Shown one piece after another: positions 1 through 6,666 of a stretch of DNA of 15,323 nt. The position numbers and the translations under genes were made by a program. A model generated the notes under the pieces. That model was not told the origin of the DNA, did not search any database, and saw nothing but the letters and a program-made list of their open reading frames with translations. Where the stretch lies: assembly GCA_016929365.1 (NCBI GenBank), contig JAFGIZ010000123.1, positions 1 through 15,323 on the forward strand, written 5' to 3'. Position 1 is the first letter of the stretch, and each line of letters starts with the position of its first letter. Origin of the DNA: Lentisphaerota bacterium (GTDB lineage: Bacteria; Verrucomicrobiota; Kiritimatiellia; UBA8416; JAFGIZ01).

Positions 1-1038
1 ATACGCCGCGAGCGTCTCCGTGACGGTGCGCGTCAGCGAAAAACGGCTCGCGGCCTGCTCCCGCGCGCGCCGCGCCAGAGCCGCCCGGCCGGCCTCGTCA
101 CGCAGGAGGGCGGCCACCGCCTCCGCCGCGCCCGCCGTATCCCCGGCCCGCACGAGCCGCCCGCAGCCGCCCAGCGATTCGGCCGTGCCCGGCGCGTCCA
201 CGGCCACGACGGGCGTCCCCAGGATCATCGCTTCGCGCACCGTGACCGAAGCCCCTTCGATCAACGAGGGGAAAAACAGCAGGTCGGCGGTTTTCAGCAG
301 CGACCGCGCGTCATTCCGGAAGCCCGCCAGCCGCACGCGGTGCGCCACCCCCAGCTTCCGGATCAGGCGCTCGAGCCGGCGGCGCTCCGGTCCCTCGCCG
401 GCCACGACCCACTGGACGGCTTCGCCCGCCGCTTCCAGGCGGGCCGCGACCCGCACCAGCATGGCCCAGTTCTTCTTGCGCGACAGCCGCCCCACCCCCG
501 CGACCAGGCGCCCCGCCCCGTCCGCGGGACGCCAGGCGGCGTCCGCCTCCACGCGGTCGAGCGCGGCCACGTCCAGACCGCTCGGCGCCACGAAGATGCG
601 TTCGCGCGGGTAGCCCGACTGCGCCATGACGCGGCGCACCGTTTCCGAAATCGCGATGACGGCCGCCACGCGGTCCGGCCCGTACTTCCGGCGCGACCAG
701 GGATTGCGCCGCAGGGGCGACGCCACCCGGCGGGACAACACCAGCGGCACGCCGCACGCCGGGGCCAGGCGTCCGCCGAGCGTCAACGCGCGCGAATCGT
801 GCGCGTGCACCAGCCGCACGCGCTCCGTCCGGAGCGCGGCCGCGCGGCACGCGGCGAGCGGGCGGACCGCCACGCCCGCCGCCTGCGCCCGGCCGTGCAG
901 CATCCCGTCTTCCGGGGTATACAGCACCGCCGGCGCGCCCCGTTCGGGCAGCGCCTTCAGCAAGGCCAGCACCTGGTCTTCGCCCCCGCCCCAGGCGCGG
1001 TTGGTATGCAGATGCGCAACGGGTCCCGGCGCCGTCAT
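1..1038 (-). CDS. GT4-type glycosyltransferase, 3' end cut by window edge
   Basis: This retaining GT-B glycosyltransferase probably moves a sugar from a nucleotide-sugar donor onto an envelope glycan in the cytoplasm. The frame is open from the ATG at 1038 down to base 1 (346 codons, no stop seen), so only the extreme C-terminus is missing. The N-terminus has a GT4-like acceptor-side loop (WGGGEDQVL after HLHTNRA). The linker 'VGRLSRKKNW' leads into the donor-binding domain. There the GT4 signature EGASVTVRE (Glu261-x7-Glu269) is followed by 'GTPVVAVDAPGTAESLGG'. The start codon overlaps the stop of the upstream GH2-kinase gene in an ATGA, so the two are probably translationally coupled and co-transcribed. 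The fold is clear, but the donor and acceptor cannot be named. The neighbouring kinase domains suggest LPS core or another phosphorylated glycan (inference). Confidence 0.9.
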   Translation of the reverse strand, partial: MTAPGPVAHLHTNRAWGGGEDQVLALLKALPERGAPAVLYTPEDGMLHGRAQAAGVAVRPLAACRAAALRTERVRLVHAHDSRALTLGGRLAPACGVPLVLSRRVASPLRRNPWSRRKYGPDRVAAVIAISETVRRVMAQSGYPRERIFVAPSGLDVAALDRVEADAAWRPADGAGRLVAGVGRLSRKKNWAMLVRVAARLEAAGEAVQWVVAGEGPERRRLERLIRKLGVAHRVRLAGFRNDARSLLKTADLLFFPSLIEGASVTVREAMILGTPVVAVDAPGTAESLGGCGRLVRAGDTAGAAEAVAALLRDEAGRAALARRAREQAASRFSLTRTVTETLAAY

Positions 1039-4000
1039 GCCGCCTCCCTCCGCCGCCGCGCCCCGCGCCTCAGCCGCCGCAGCGGACGATGCGCGCCGGA
1101 GCACCAGAAACGGTAGACCCGGAACCAGAAGGGCCGGTACGCGCGCCCCAGGTAGCGTTGCAGAAAGCGCTGCGCGTCGGCTTCGTCCAGCCGCAGGCGG
1201 CGCAGGTCGTGCAGGTCCGCAACGCGCTTCAACACCCGCGGCACGAAGCGCCGGCGCGTGACGTGGTCCGTGTCGATCACCCCGATGACCGGTCCGTCCG
1301 GGCCCCGGCTGACCAGGAAATTTCCGAGCGCCGTGTCGCCGTGCGCCAGGCCGCGGCGGTGGAGCACGGCCAGGGTGTCCGCCAGGGCGTCCAGCGCCGC
1401 GCTCCAGGCGCGGCGCGCCGCCGGTTCCGCCGCGCCCCGCGCCTGCAGCATCAGGTCGCGGCAGGACGTTTCGGCCGGCAGCCGCTCGTAGAGAAAATAG
1501 CGTTCCAGCTTGCACCCGGACGGGCGGCAGGTCCAGCAGGCCAGCGGCCGGATCGTGCGCAACCCCGCCCGGCGCAGCAACCGGGCGCCCTTGATGCTGC
1601 GGCGCCCGGTATCGCGCAGCCATTGCGACAGGGCGACGTTGAACCGCCGCGCCGCCGGGTATTCGGGATTCGCCCACGATACCTTGAGCATCGCCCCGTG
1701 CGGCAGCCCGTCCAGTTCGAACGCATACACCCGGTACCGCCGGTTGTGCGTCTCCACGCGGCAGGCCTCGTCCAGCTTCAGGAAGTCGAGACGCGCGATA
1801 AACGTGTCCACGGCCGCCTGTTCGTCGCCGCGGGGCACCCGGAACCGCCCGTGCGCGAAACGGCGCGTCGTCATTTCCGTGCCGCCCCAGCGCAGGCTCC
1901 GGGCGGCACGGGCCAGCCGCGCGAGGCGCGATTGCTTGCGCAACCGGCGCGCCGCGCGCGAGAAACCGAACCCCAGCCGGATCCAGGCGCGCCCCGCCGG
2001 GCCCGCGCCCAATGCAGCGTCATACGCATCCCGGAAGGCGCGCCACCAGGTCCGGTCCCCGTGCAGCGTCATGCGCAGAAATCGCGCCAGCTCACGGCCG
2101 ATCTGGATGTAAAACCAGGGCGTTCGCCGCGCGAAGACCCGAGCCCGTCCGAAATCGAACAGGCGCATGGCCCCGTCCCGGTCGCGCAGGAAGTTGCCCG
2201 CCCACGCATCGTCCAGCACCACGCCGCGCCGGTGCGCCTCCGCCAGCACGCGCGCCATGGCGCACACGTCCTCCGTACGCAGAACCGAGAGCCGCTGACC
2301 CGCAATATATTCCTTCAGATACACGATCTCCCAACCGCCGTCCAGCGGGCGCCGGGCATACCCGAAACTCCGCGGGAACGGGCCGCCGCCCAGCCGGGTC
2401 AACGCCCGGTGCTCGGCTGCCCAGGGCCGGGGATAACGGCGGGCCCCGGCCCGCACCCAGAACCGCTTGAGCACGGTTCCATCGTCGCGGAGATAGACCT
2501 CCCGCAGGGTATCGCGCCGCCAGCGCCGCTGCACCAGCCGGCCGGGTCGCGCCGGCTCCGCCAGGAAGGCGGCGGCGGCTTTCGGCTGCCGCCGCGCGTC
2601 GACCAGGCCCGAATAGCGCACGGTGCGCCGCTTGCGCAGCGTCGCGTAGTCGGCAAACGACCACACGGCGAAGCCCGCCACGTGCGGCTTGCCCGCGATC
2701 CGGGCGCGCATGTCGTCCAGCATGCGGCGCTGCATCAGCTCCTGCACGCGGTCGCCGCGCCGGGCATGGGGCTGATTGCAGCACTCGGTCAGGACCGCGC
2801 AGCCGGCAGGGCTGGCCGCCGCCCCCGCATCCAGCGCGTCGAGCTCGTAATTGCAGCCCCATACGTCCGGAATGCCGACCGTCCGCTCGCGCCGTGCGCG
2901 GTAGAGATGGTTCTCGGCATACGTCACCGGCCGCGCCGGGTCCGCTGCGCGCGCCGTCTCGCGGAGCGCGAGCAGCGCCTTGCGGTCGCGCGCCTCGTTC
3001 CCCATGCCCCAGATGATGATCGCGGGATGATGCCGGTCGCGGCGGATCATCCCGTCCATCTGGCGCCGCGCGTTTGCCAGCCAGCGGCCGCGCCGCATCC
3101 GTTTCCAGGTCGCGATCTCCGCGTACACCATGAGCCCGAGCGCGTCGCAGGCATCCAGGAAAGCCGGGTGCTGCGGGTAATGCGACAACCGCACGAAGTT
3201 CAAGCCCATCCCCTTGATCAGCCGCGCGTCGTCCCGGTGCTGCGCGACCGTCAGCGCCCGCCCGTGCCCCGGGAATTCCTCGTGCCGGTTGCACCCCTGA
3301 AGCAGGACGCGCTCGCCGTTCAGAAAAAAACCCCGCCCCTTGCGAAAGACGGCTTCCCGCACGCCGAACCGCCGGGCAACCGTATCCCCTTCCCGGCCGT
3401 CCTCGACGATGACGCCTTCCGCCCGGTAGAGCACGGGGGTCTCCGGAGACCAGCGGCCGACCCCGGGCAGGCGCAGCTCCAGCGAGCCCGGCGCCGCCGA
3501 CCCCGCCGGCGCGCACAGCCGGCCGGTTTCGCCTTCGGCGACCGGCGTTCCGCGGTCATCCGTAATCCGCCAGCGGACGGCAAACCGCCGTTCCCGCACG
3601 CCGGCATTGACCGCCGTGAAGCCGATCCGCACGGCCGGCGTCTCCGCCATGGGATTGTCGCATTGCACCAGGACGTCGTCCGCAACATGCAGTACGGGCA
3701 GGCGCACCAGCCGCACGCGGCCGGTCAAGCCCCCGTACAGCAGAAAATCGGGCATGGGATGCCCCGGCAACACCGACGGCGCGCAGCGGTTTGTCAGGCT
3801 CACGCCCAGCACGTTCTCGGCGCCCTCGCGCAGCCGCCCGGACACGTTCAGCGTGAACCCGAGGTAGTTTCCGTCCACCGCGGCCAGGCGCCGCCCGTTC
3901 AGCCGCACCTCCCCCGTGCCGTAAAAGCCTTCCGCCTCGAGCCGCCACACCCACCGCGGGTCGGCCGCCCCCGCCGGCCCCGCGAAACGCCGGCGGTAGG

Positions 4001-4193
4001 CGCCCGGCCCCCGGTAATAGGCGACTCCCCGGCGGAAGGCCTCGTCCCGGTTCCAGCAGTGCGGCAGGTCCACGGCCGGCCCCAGCGGCGGGCCCGCCCC
4101 GTCCAACCGACGGCGCGCGACGCGCCGCCGCGCAAATTCCCAGCCCGGGCTGAGGTCCACCTGCGCCCGCGCGTTTCCCGCCGCCGTACTCAT
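1035..4193 (-). CDS. Glycoside hydrolase family 2 fused to two LPS-kinase-like domains
   Basis: One uninterrupted 1052-codon frame carries three modules. Residues about 10-545 form a full GH2 enzyme (beta-galactosidase/glucuronidase-like): an N-terminal sandwich domain (LPHCWNRD, YYRGPGAYRRRF), then a TIM barrel with acid/base Glu400 in WGMGNE and nucleophile Glu470 in LTECCN. Residues about 551-773 form a Kdo/WaaP-type kinase-like domain with Lys576, Glu594, Asp662-x4-Asn667 and a DFG at 680-682. Residues 774-1050 form a second such domain with Lys837, HGD953-x4-Asn958 and an IDTD at 973-976. No signal peptide or membrane helix is visible, so a cytoplasmic site is inferred. The ATG at 4193 has no Shine-Dalgarno but lies 8 nt after a TATAGA box, so a leaderless start is likely. 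The gene overlaps the downstream glycosyltransferase by 4 bp. GH2 enzymes and LPS kinases normally occur as separate proteins, and I know of no named family with this architecture. The domain calls are firm; the joint function is unknown. Confidence 0.88.
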   Translation of the reverse strand: MSTAAGNARAQVDLSPGWEFARRRVARRRLDGAGPPLGPAVDLPHCWNRDEAFRRGVAYYRGPGAYRRRFAGPAGAADPRWVWRLEAEGFYGTGEVRLNGRRLAAVDGNYLGFTLNVSGRLREGAENVLGVSLTNRCAPSVLPGHPMPDFLLYGGLTGRVRLVRLPVLHVADDVLVQCDNPMAETPAVRIGFTAVNAGVRERRFAVRWRITDDRGTPVAEGETGRLCAPAGSAAPGSLELRLPGVGRWSPETPVLYRAEGVIVEDGREGDTVARRFGVREAVFRKGRGFFLNGERVLLQGCNRHEEFPGHGRALTVAQHRDDARLIKGMGLNFVRLSHYPQHPAFLDACDALGLMVYAEIATWKRMRRGRWLANARRQMDGMIRRDRHHPAIIIWGMGNEARDRKALLALRETARAADPARPVTYAENHLYRARRERTVGIPDVWGCNYELDALDAGAAASPAGCAVLTECCNQPHARRGDRVQELMQRRMLDDMRARIAGKPHVAGFAVWSFADYATLRKRRTVRYSGLVDARRQPKAAAAFLAEPARPGRLVQRRWRRDTLREVYLRDDGTVLKRFWVRAGARRYPRPWAAEHRALTRLGGGPFPRSFGYARRPLDGGWEIVYLKEYIAGQRLSVLRTEDVCAMARVLAEAHRRGVVLDDAWAGNFLRDRDGAMRLFDFGRARVFARRTPWFYIQIGRELARFLRMTLHGDRTWWRAFRDAYDAALGAGPAGRAWIRLGFGFSRAARRLRKQSRLARLARAARSLRWGGTEMTTRRFAHGRFRVPRGDEQAAVDTFIARLDFLKLDEACRVETHNRRYRVYAFELDGLPHGAMLKVSWANPEYPAARRFNVALSQWLRDTGRRSIKGARLLRRAGLRTIRPLACWTCRPSGCKLERYFLYERLPAETSCRDLMLQARGAAEPAARRAWSAALDALADTLAVLHRRGLAHGDTALGNFLVSRGPDGPVIGVIDTDHVTRRRFVPRVLKRVADLHDLRRLRLDEADAQRFLQRYLGRAYRPFWFRVYRFWCSGAHRPLRRLRRGARRRREAA

Positions 4194-4201
4194 AAACGCA
4201 G

Positions 4202-4229
4202 TCTATACGCAGCATGCCGCGCTTTTCAA
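4202..4229 (-). promoter_or_regulatory. Predicted sigma70-like promoter for the GH2-kinase gene
   Basis: Read on the minus strand, TTGAAA (4229-4224) is followed by a 16-nt spacer and TATAGA (4207-4202). The ATG begins 8 nt after the -10 box, so transcription would start at or within a base or two of the start codon. This implies a leaderless mRNA and fits the lack of a Shine-Dalgarno. Confidence 0.6.
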
Positions 4230-4233
4230 GCGC
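4219..4233. promoter_or_regulatory. Perfect palindrome between divergent promoters, operator candidate
   Basis: GCGCTT-TTC-AAGCGC is a perfect 6-bp inverted repeat with a 3-nt centre. It covers both predicted -35 boxes: 4224-4229 on the minus strand and 4223-4228 on the plus strand. Its centre (4226) lies 33 and 32 nt from the two start codons, so the promoters are arranged almost symmetrically about it. A dimeric regulator bound here could block both transcripts (inference). Confidence 0.45.
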
Positions 4234-4251
4234 CCCGCTCTGCCCTACACT
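4223..4251 (+). promoter_or_regulatory. Predicted promoter for the plus-strand glycosyltransferase
   Basis: TTTTCA (4223-4228) is followed by a 17-nt spacer and TACACT (4246-4251). The ATG at 4258 comes 6 nt after the -10 box, again predicting a leaderless transcript. The same CTACACT string appears before the gene at 6667, which supports it as a real -10 element in this genome. The -35 is only a partial match to consensus. Confidence 0.5.
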
Positions 4252-4257
4252 GCCCCC

Positions 4258-5325
4258 ATGCGTATCCTGGTCGTCACCGCGTACATCGACCGTTCGGAAG
4301 CCGCGCTCTACACCGAGCTGGCCCGCCGCGGGGCGGAGGTTCGCGTCGCCTGCCGGCCCGAGGCGCCGCGCGCCGCCGGGCTGCGGGAAGCGGGCCTGAC
4401 CGTGCTGCCCCTGGCGGTCCGCCACCGTTTCGATCTCTCCGCCGCGGCGGCCGTGGCCCGGCTGCTGGACGACCGGCCGCCCGATGTGCTCTACGCCCCC
4501 GCCAACCGGACGCTCGCCGTGTCGCTGTCGGCGGCGCGCCGCCGCCCGCTGCCCGTGGTCGGGTACCGCGGCACAATCGGACACCTCAGCCGCTGGGATC
4601 CCGCGGCCCGCCTGACCTATCTGCATCCGCGCGTGAGCCGCATTCTCTGCGTTTCCGAGGCGGTGCGCGCCTACCTGCTGAAGTTCGGCCTCCCGCCCGG
4701 GCGGCTGGTGACGGTCTACAAAGGCCACGATCCCGACTGGTATGCCGCGCCGGACCCCGCCGCGCGCGCGGATTTCGGCATCCCGCCGGACGCTTTTCTG
4801 GCGGGCTTCACCGGCACGATCCGGCCGGTCAAGGGCATACCGGTCCTGATCCGCGCGTTCGAAGCCCTGCCCGACGCAATCCGCCCGCATCTCCTGCTGG
4901 TCGGCGCCTGCCGCGACCGCCGCGCCGCACGTGCGATCCGCCGCTCCCGCCGGGCGGCGCAGATCCACACGGCGGGGTTCCGGACCGACGCCGCCGCCCT
5001 GGCGGGGCTGTACGACGTGTTCGTCATGCCCTCGCTGGGCCGCGAAGGCCTTCCCCGCGCCGTCATCGAGGCCATGGCGCAGCGCGTTCCCGCCGTGGTG
5101 AGCGCCGTGGGCGGCCTGCCGGAACTCGTCGCAGACCCACGCTGCGGCTGCGTCGTCCCGCCCGGGGACGCCCGCGCCCTGGCGGACGCGCTGACCGCGC
5201 TGGCCCGGGATCCCGTCCGGCGGCGCCGGCTCGGCGACGCGGCGCGCGCCCGCATTGCCGGCGCTTTCCATATCGACCGCACCGTCGCCGCCGTCGAGGC
5301 GCTCTTCCGTTCCCTGGCGCGGTGA
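4258..5325 (+). CDS. GT4-type glycosyltransferase
   Basis: This is a complete 355-residue GT-B glycosyltransferase of the GT4 type, near the usual family length. The N-terminal Rossmann domain starts MRILVVTAYID and continues to about residue 155 (GYRGTIGHLS at 102-111). The donor domain begins around 'FTGTIRPVKGIPVLI' (184-198). It contains the family signature EGLPRAVIE (Glu263-x7-Glu271) followed by 'VPAVVSAVGGLPELV'. There is no signal peptide or membrane segment, so it is probably a soluble or peripheral cytoplasmic enzyme. It is transcribed away from the GH2-kinase/glycosyltransferase pair, and the shared palindromic promoter suggests joint control. The start has no Shine-Dalgarno but sits 6 nt after a TACACT box, which fits leaderless translation. 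Donor and acceptor are not predictable. LPS core or capsule assembly is the likely context (inference). Confidence 0.92.
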   Translation: MRILVVTAYIDRSEAALYTELARRGAEVRVACRPEAPRAAGLREAGLTVLPLAVRHRFDLSAAAAVARLLDDRPPDVLYAPANRTLAVSLSAARRRPLPVVGYRGTIGHLSRWDPAARLTYLHPRVSRILCVSEAVRAYLLKFGLPPGRLVTVYKGHDPDWYAAPDPAARADFGIPPDAFLAGFTGTIRPVKGIPVLIRAFEALPDAIRPHLLLVGACRDRRAARAIRRSRRAAQIHTAGFRTDAAALAGLYDVFVMPSLGREGLPRAVIEAMAQRVPAVVSAVGGLPELVADPRCGCVVPPGDARALADALTALARDPVRRRRLGDAARARIAGAFHIDRTVAAVEALFRSLAR

Positions 5326-5371
5326 CCGCCGCGCCGCTTTGCCGTTTACCTCCGCTTCGCGCTGTGTTTTC

Positions 5372-6268
5372 ATGCCCGACATGAAAGCCCATCCCGACTG
5401 CATCGTATGCATGTTCCGGCAGGCCCTGAACACGGTGCGCCTCGTGAGCGACGATACCGAGACGCACCGGCGCGTGCTCGCCGCCCTGGCCGCGCGCGTC
5501 GCCGCCGGCGCGTCGCTCGACCAGACGCCCGCCGCCCTGTCGCAGCCCGCCTACGACATCATCGCCGAGCTCACCGGCATCCGCGACCCTTATGCCCGTG
5601 AAAAACGCGAAAGCAATACCACGGCCCTGCGCCTGCTGCCGGACGTCCGCGCGCGTATCGACGCCGCCGCCGACCCGCTCGCTGCGGCTCTCCATGCGGC
5701 CGTCGCCGGCAACGTGATCGATCTCGGCATCGGCCATGCGTTCGATATCGAGCGGGACATTCTGGCCATGATGGACCAGCCCTTCGCGATATCCGCCCTG
5801 GACGCGTTCCGCCGCGAGCTGCAGCCCGGCCGGAAGCTGCTTTACCTCGGCGACAACGCCGGGGAGATCGTCTTCGACCGGCTGCTCGTGGAGCAGCTCC
5901 TCGGGGCCGGCGTGGCCGTCACCTTTACCGTCAAGTCCGCCCCGATTATCAACGACGCCACCCGCGAGGACGCCGACCAGGCGGGCCTCACCGGCCGGGT
6001 TCCCGTCATCGAAACCGGGTCGGGCGATATCGGCGTCAACTGGGCCCGTTGCTCGGCGGGTTTCCGCGAGGCCGTGGCCGGCGCCGACGTAATCCTGGCC
6101 AAGGGCCACGGCAACTTCGAGACCTGCAACGACCGGTCCGGAAACTTTTTTTTCCTCCTCAAGGCCAAGTGCCCGCTCGTGGCCCGCACGCTCGGCTGCG
6201 AACTGGGGGATCTCGTCTTCAAACGGTCGTCCGCGGACCGCGGGCTCCCCACGCCGGCCGCCGCATGA
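5372..6268 (+). CDS. DUF89/ARMT1-like metal-dependent phosphatase, prokaryotic subfamily
   Basis: This 298-residue DUF89 protein matches the short prokaryotic type. Family members studied biochemically are metal-dependent phosphatases thought to remove damaged or surplus phosphorylated metabolites. Visible marks are Cys10-x2-Cys13 at the N-terminus, the loop GDNAGE (160-165, metal-site Asp161/Asn162), Lys188 in FTVKSA, Asn194-Asp195 in IINDAT, and 'AKGHGNFET' (243-251). The frame is open upstream to 5255, but the conserved protein begins near here. ATG 5372 was chosen as the first ATG close to the cysteine motif. ATG 5381 is equally possible, and neither has a clear Shine-Dalgarno. It lies 46 bp behind the glycosyltransferase, so co-transcription is plausible. 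A link to sugar-phosphate housekeeping beside kinases and glycosyltransferases is an inference. The family call is firm; the substrate is unknown. Confidence 0.92.
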   Translation: MPDMKAHPDCIVCMFRQALNTVRLVSDDTETHRRVLAALAARVAAGASLDQTPAALSQPAYDIIAELTGIRDPYAREKRESNTTALRLLPDVRARIDAAADPLAAALHAAVAGNVIDLGIGHAFDIERDILAMMDQPFAISALDAFRRELQPGRKLLYLGDNAGEIVFDRLLVEQLLGAGVAVTFTVKSAPIINDATREDADQAGLTGRVPVIETGSGDIGVNWARCSAGFREAVAGADVILAKGHGNFETCNDRSGNFFFLLKAKCPLVARTLGCELGDLVFKRSSADRGLPTPAAA

Positions 6269-6603
6269 CCCCGCCCCTGCGCCCGTCATTCCGCCTGCTT
6301 CGCGCCGCGCGCGGCGCGACCCTCGCCCTCGCCCTGCTCGGCCCCGTCCTTACGCTCGGCCTCGTGCTCGCGGACCGCATTTTCGGCGCGCTCGTCGTGG
6401 TCATGACCTGGCTGCCGTGTTTCCTGCTGGCCCTGGTTTTCCAGACGTCCCTGGTCTGCCCCCGTTGCGGCCGCCCCTGCTTCCGCACGGGCTCGCGCTG
6501 GACCGCGCTGTACGGCCGCCGGGCCAACCTCTTCGCATCCGCCTGCCTGCACTGCGGCGCCCGCCTGCACCGCGGCAGCGGCAGCCGGAAAGCGGCGGGC
6601 TGA
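6265..6603 (+). CDS. Small two-helix membrane protein with zinc-ribbon-like tail
   Basis: This 112-residue protein of unknown function is not one I recognise. A basic N-terminus (PSFRLLRAARG) is followed by two hydrophobic stretches at about 19-37 and 40-63, likely a membrane hairpin. The tail then carries CPRCGRPC (Cys65, Cys68, Cys72) and CLHC (Cys94, Cys97). Two CxxC pairs about 26 residues apart suggest a cytoplasmic zinc ribbon. The gene starts in an ATGA overlap with the DUF89 stop and has no Shine-Dalgarno of its own, so translational coupling is likely. The frame is open upstream to 6049 inside the DUF89 gene. That part is out of frame with a conserved protein and is treated as non-coding. 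High arginine content is normal for this GC-rich genome. Reality of the gene is moderately sure; the role is unknown. Confidence 0.72.
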   Translation: MTPPLRPSFRLLRAARGATLALALLGPVLTLGLVLADRIFGALVVVMTWLPCFLLALVFQTSLVCPRCGRPCFRTGSRWTALYGRRANLFASACLHCGARLHRGSGSRKAAG

Positions 6604-6613
6604 AACCCGGATC

Positions 6614-6642
6614 TCGACATCCGCCGCGCCGTCTTCTACACT
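6614..6642 (+). promoter_or_regulatory. Predicted sigma70-like promoter for the CDP-alcohol transferase gene
   Basis: TCGACA (6614-6619, five of six consensus bases) is followed by a 17-nt spacer and TACACT (6637-6642). The expected start near 6649 gives a short leader of about 18 nt that includes the Shine-Dalgarno. The -35 lies in a small dyad, CGGAT (6608-6612) and ATCCG (6619-6623), that could be an operator (weak). Confidence 0.6.
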
Positions 6643-6652
6643 CGCCCGCATC

Positions 6653-6658
6653 AAGAGG
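6653..6658 (+). promoter_or_regulatory. Ribosome binding site setting the start at 6667
   Basis: AAGAGG lies 8 nt before ATG 6667. This decides against the upstream in-frame GTG at 6658, which would overlap the Shine-Dalgarno itself. Confidence 0.7.
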
Positions 6659-6666
6659 TGCGCCGC

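Noticed and set aside
1035..1874. Second kinase domain as a separate gene starting at ATG 1874
   Set aside because: An internal ATG exists, but there is no stop between it and the upstream modules and no convincing Shine-Dalgarno. The simplest reading is one fused protein, though internal initiation cannot be excluded.
2092..3516. Alternative minus-strand frame of 474 codons inside the GH2-kinase gene
   Set aside because: Same strand but a different frame from the GH2/kinase motifs; Gly/Ala/Arg-rich shadow with no motifs.
5255..5371. Upstream extension of the DUF89 frame to the ATG at 5255
   Set aside because: It lies mostly within the glycosyltransferase gene, and the 39 extra residues precede the normal family N-terminus with its CxxC.
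1089..5384. Very long plus-strand open frame (1431 codons) opposite the GH2-kinase gene
   Set aside because: Its translation is Pro/Arg/Gln/His-rich with no recognisable domain. It is the antisense shadow of a GC-rich gene and runs across the real glycosyltransferase at 4258 in another frame.
3556..5433. Minus-strand open frame of 625 codons spanning the divergent promoter and the plus-strand glycosyltransferase
   Set aside because: It would cover a clear divergent promoter and a conserved GT4 gene in antisense; the residues show no domain.
6658..6666. GTG at 6658 as start of the CDP-alcohol transferase
   Set aside because: It overlaps the AAGAGG ribosome binding site that is correctly spaced for ATG 6667.
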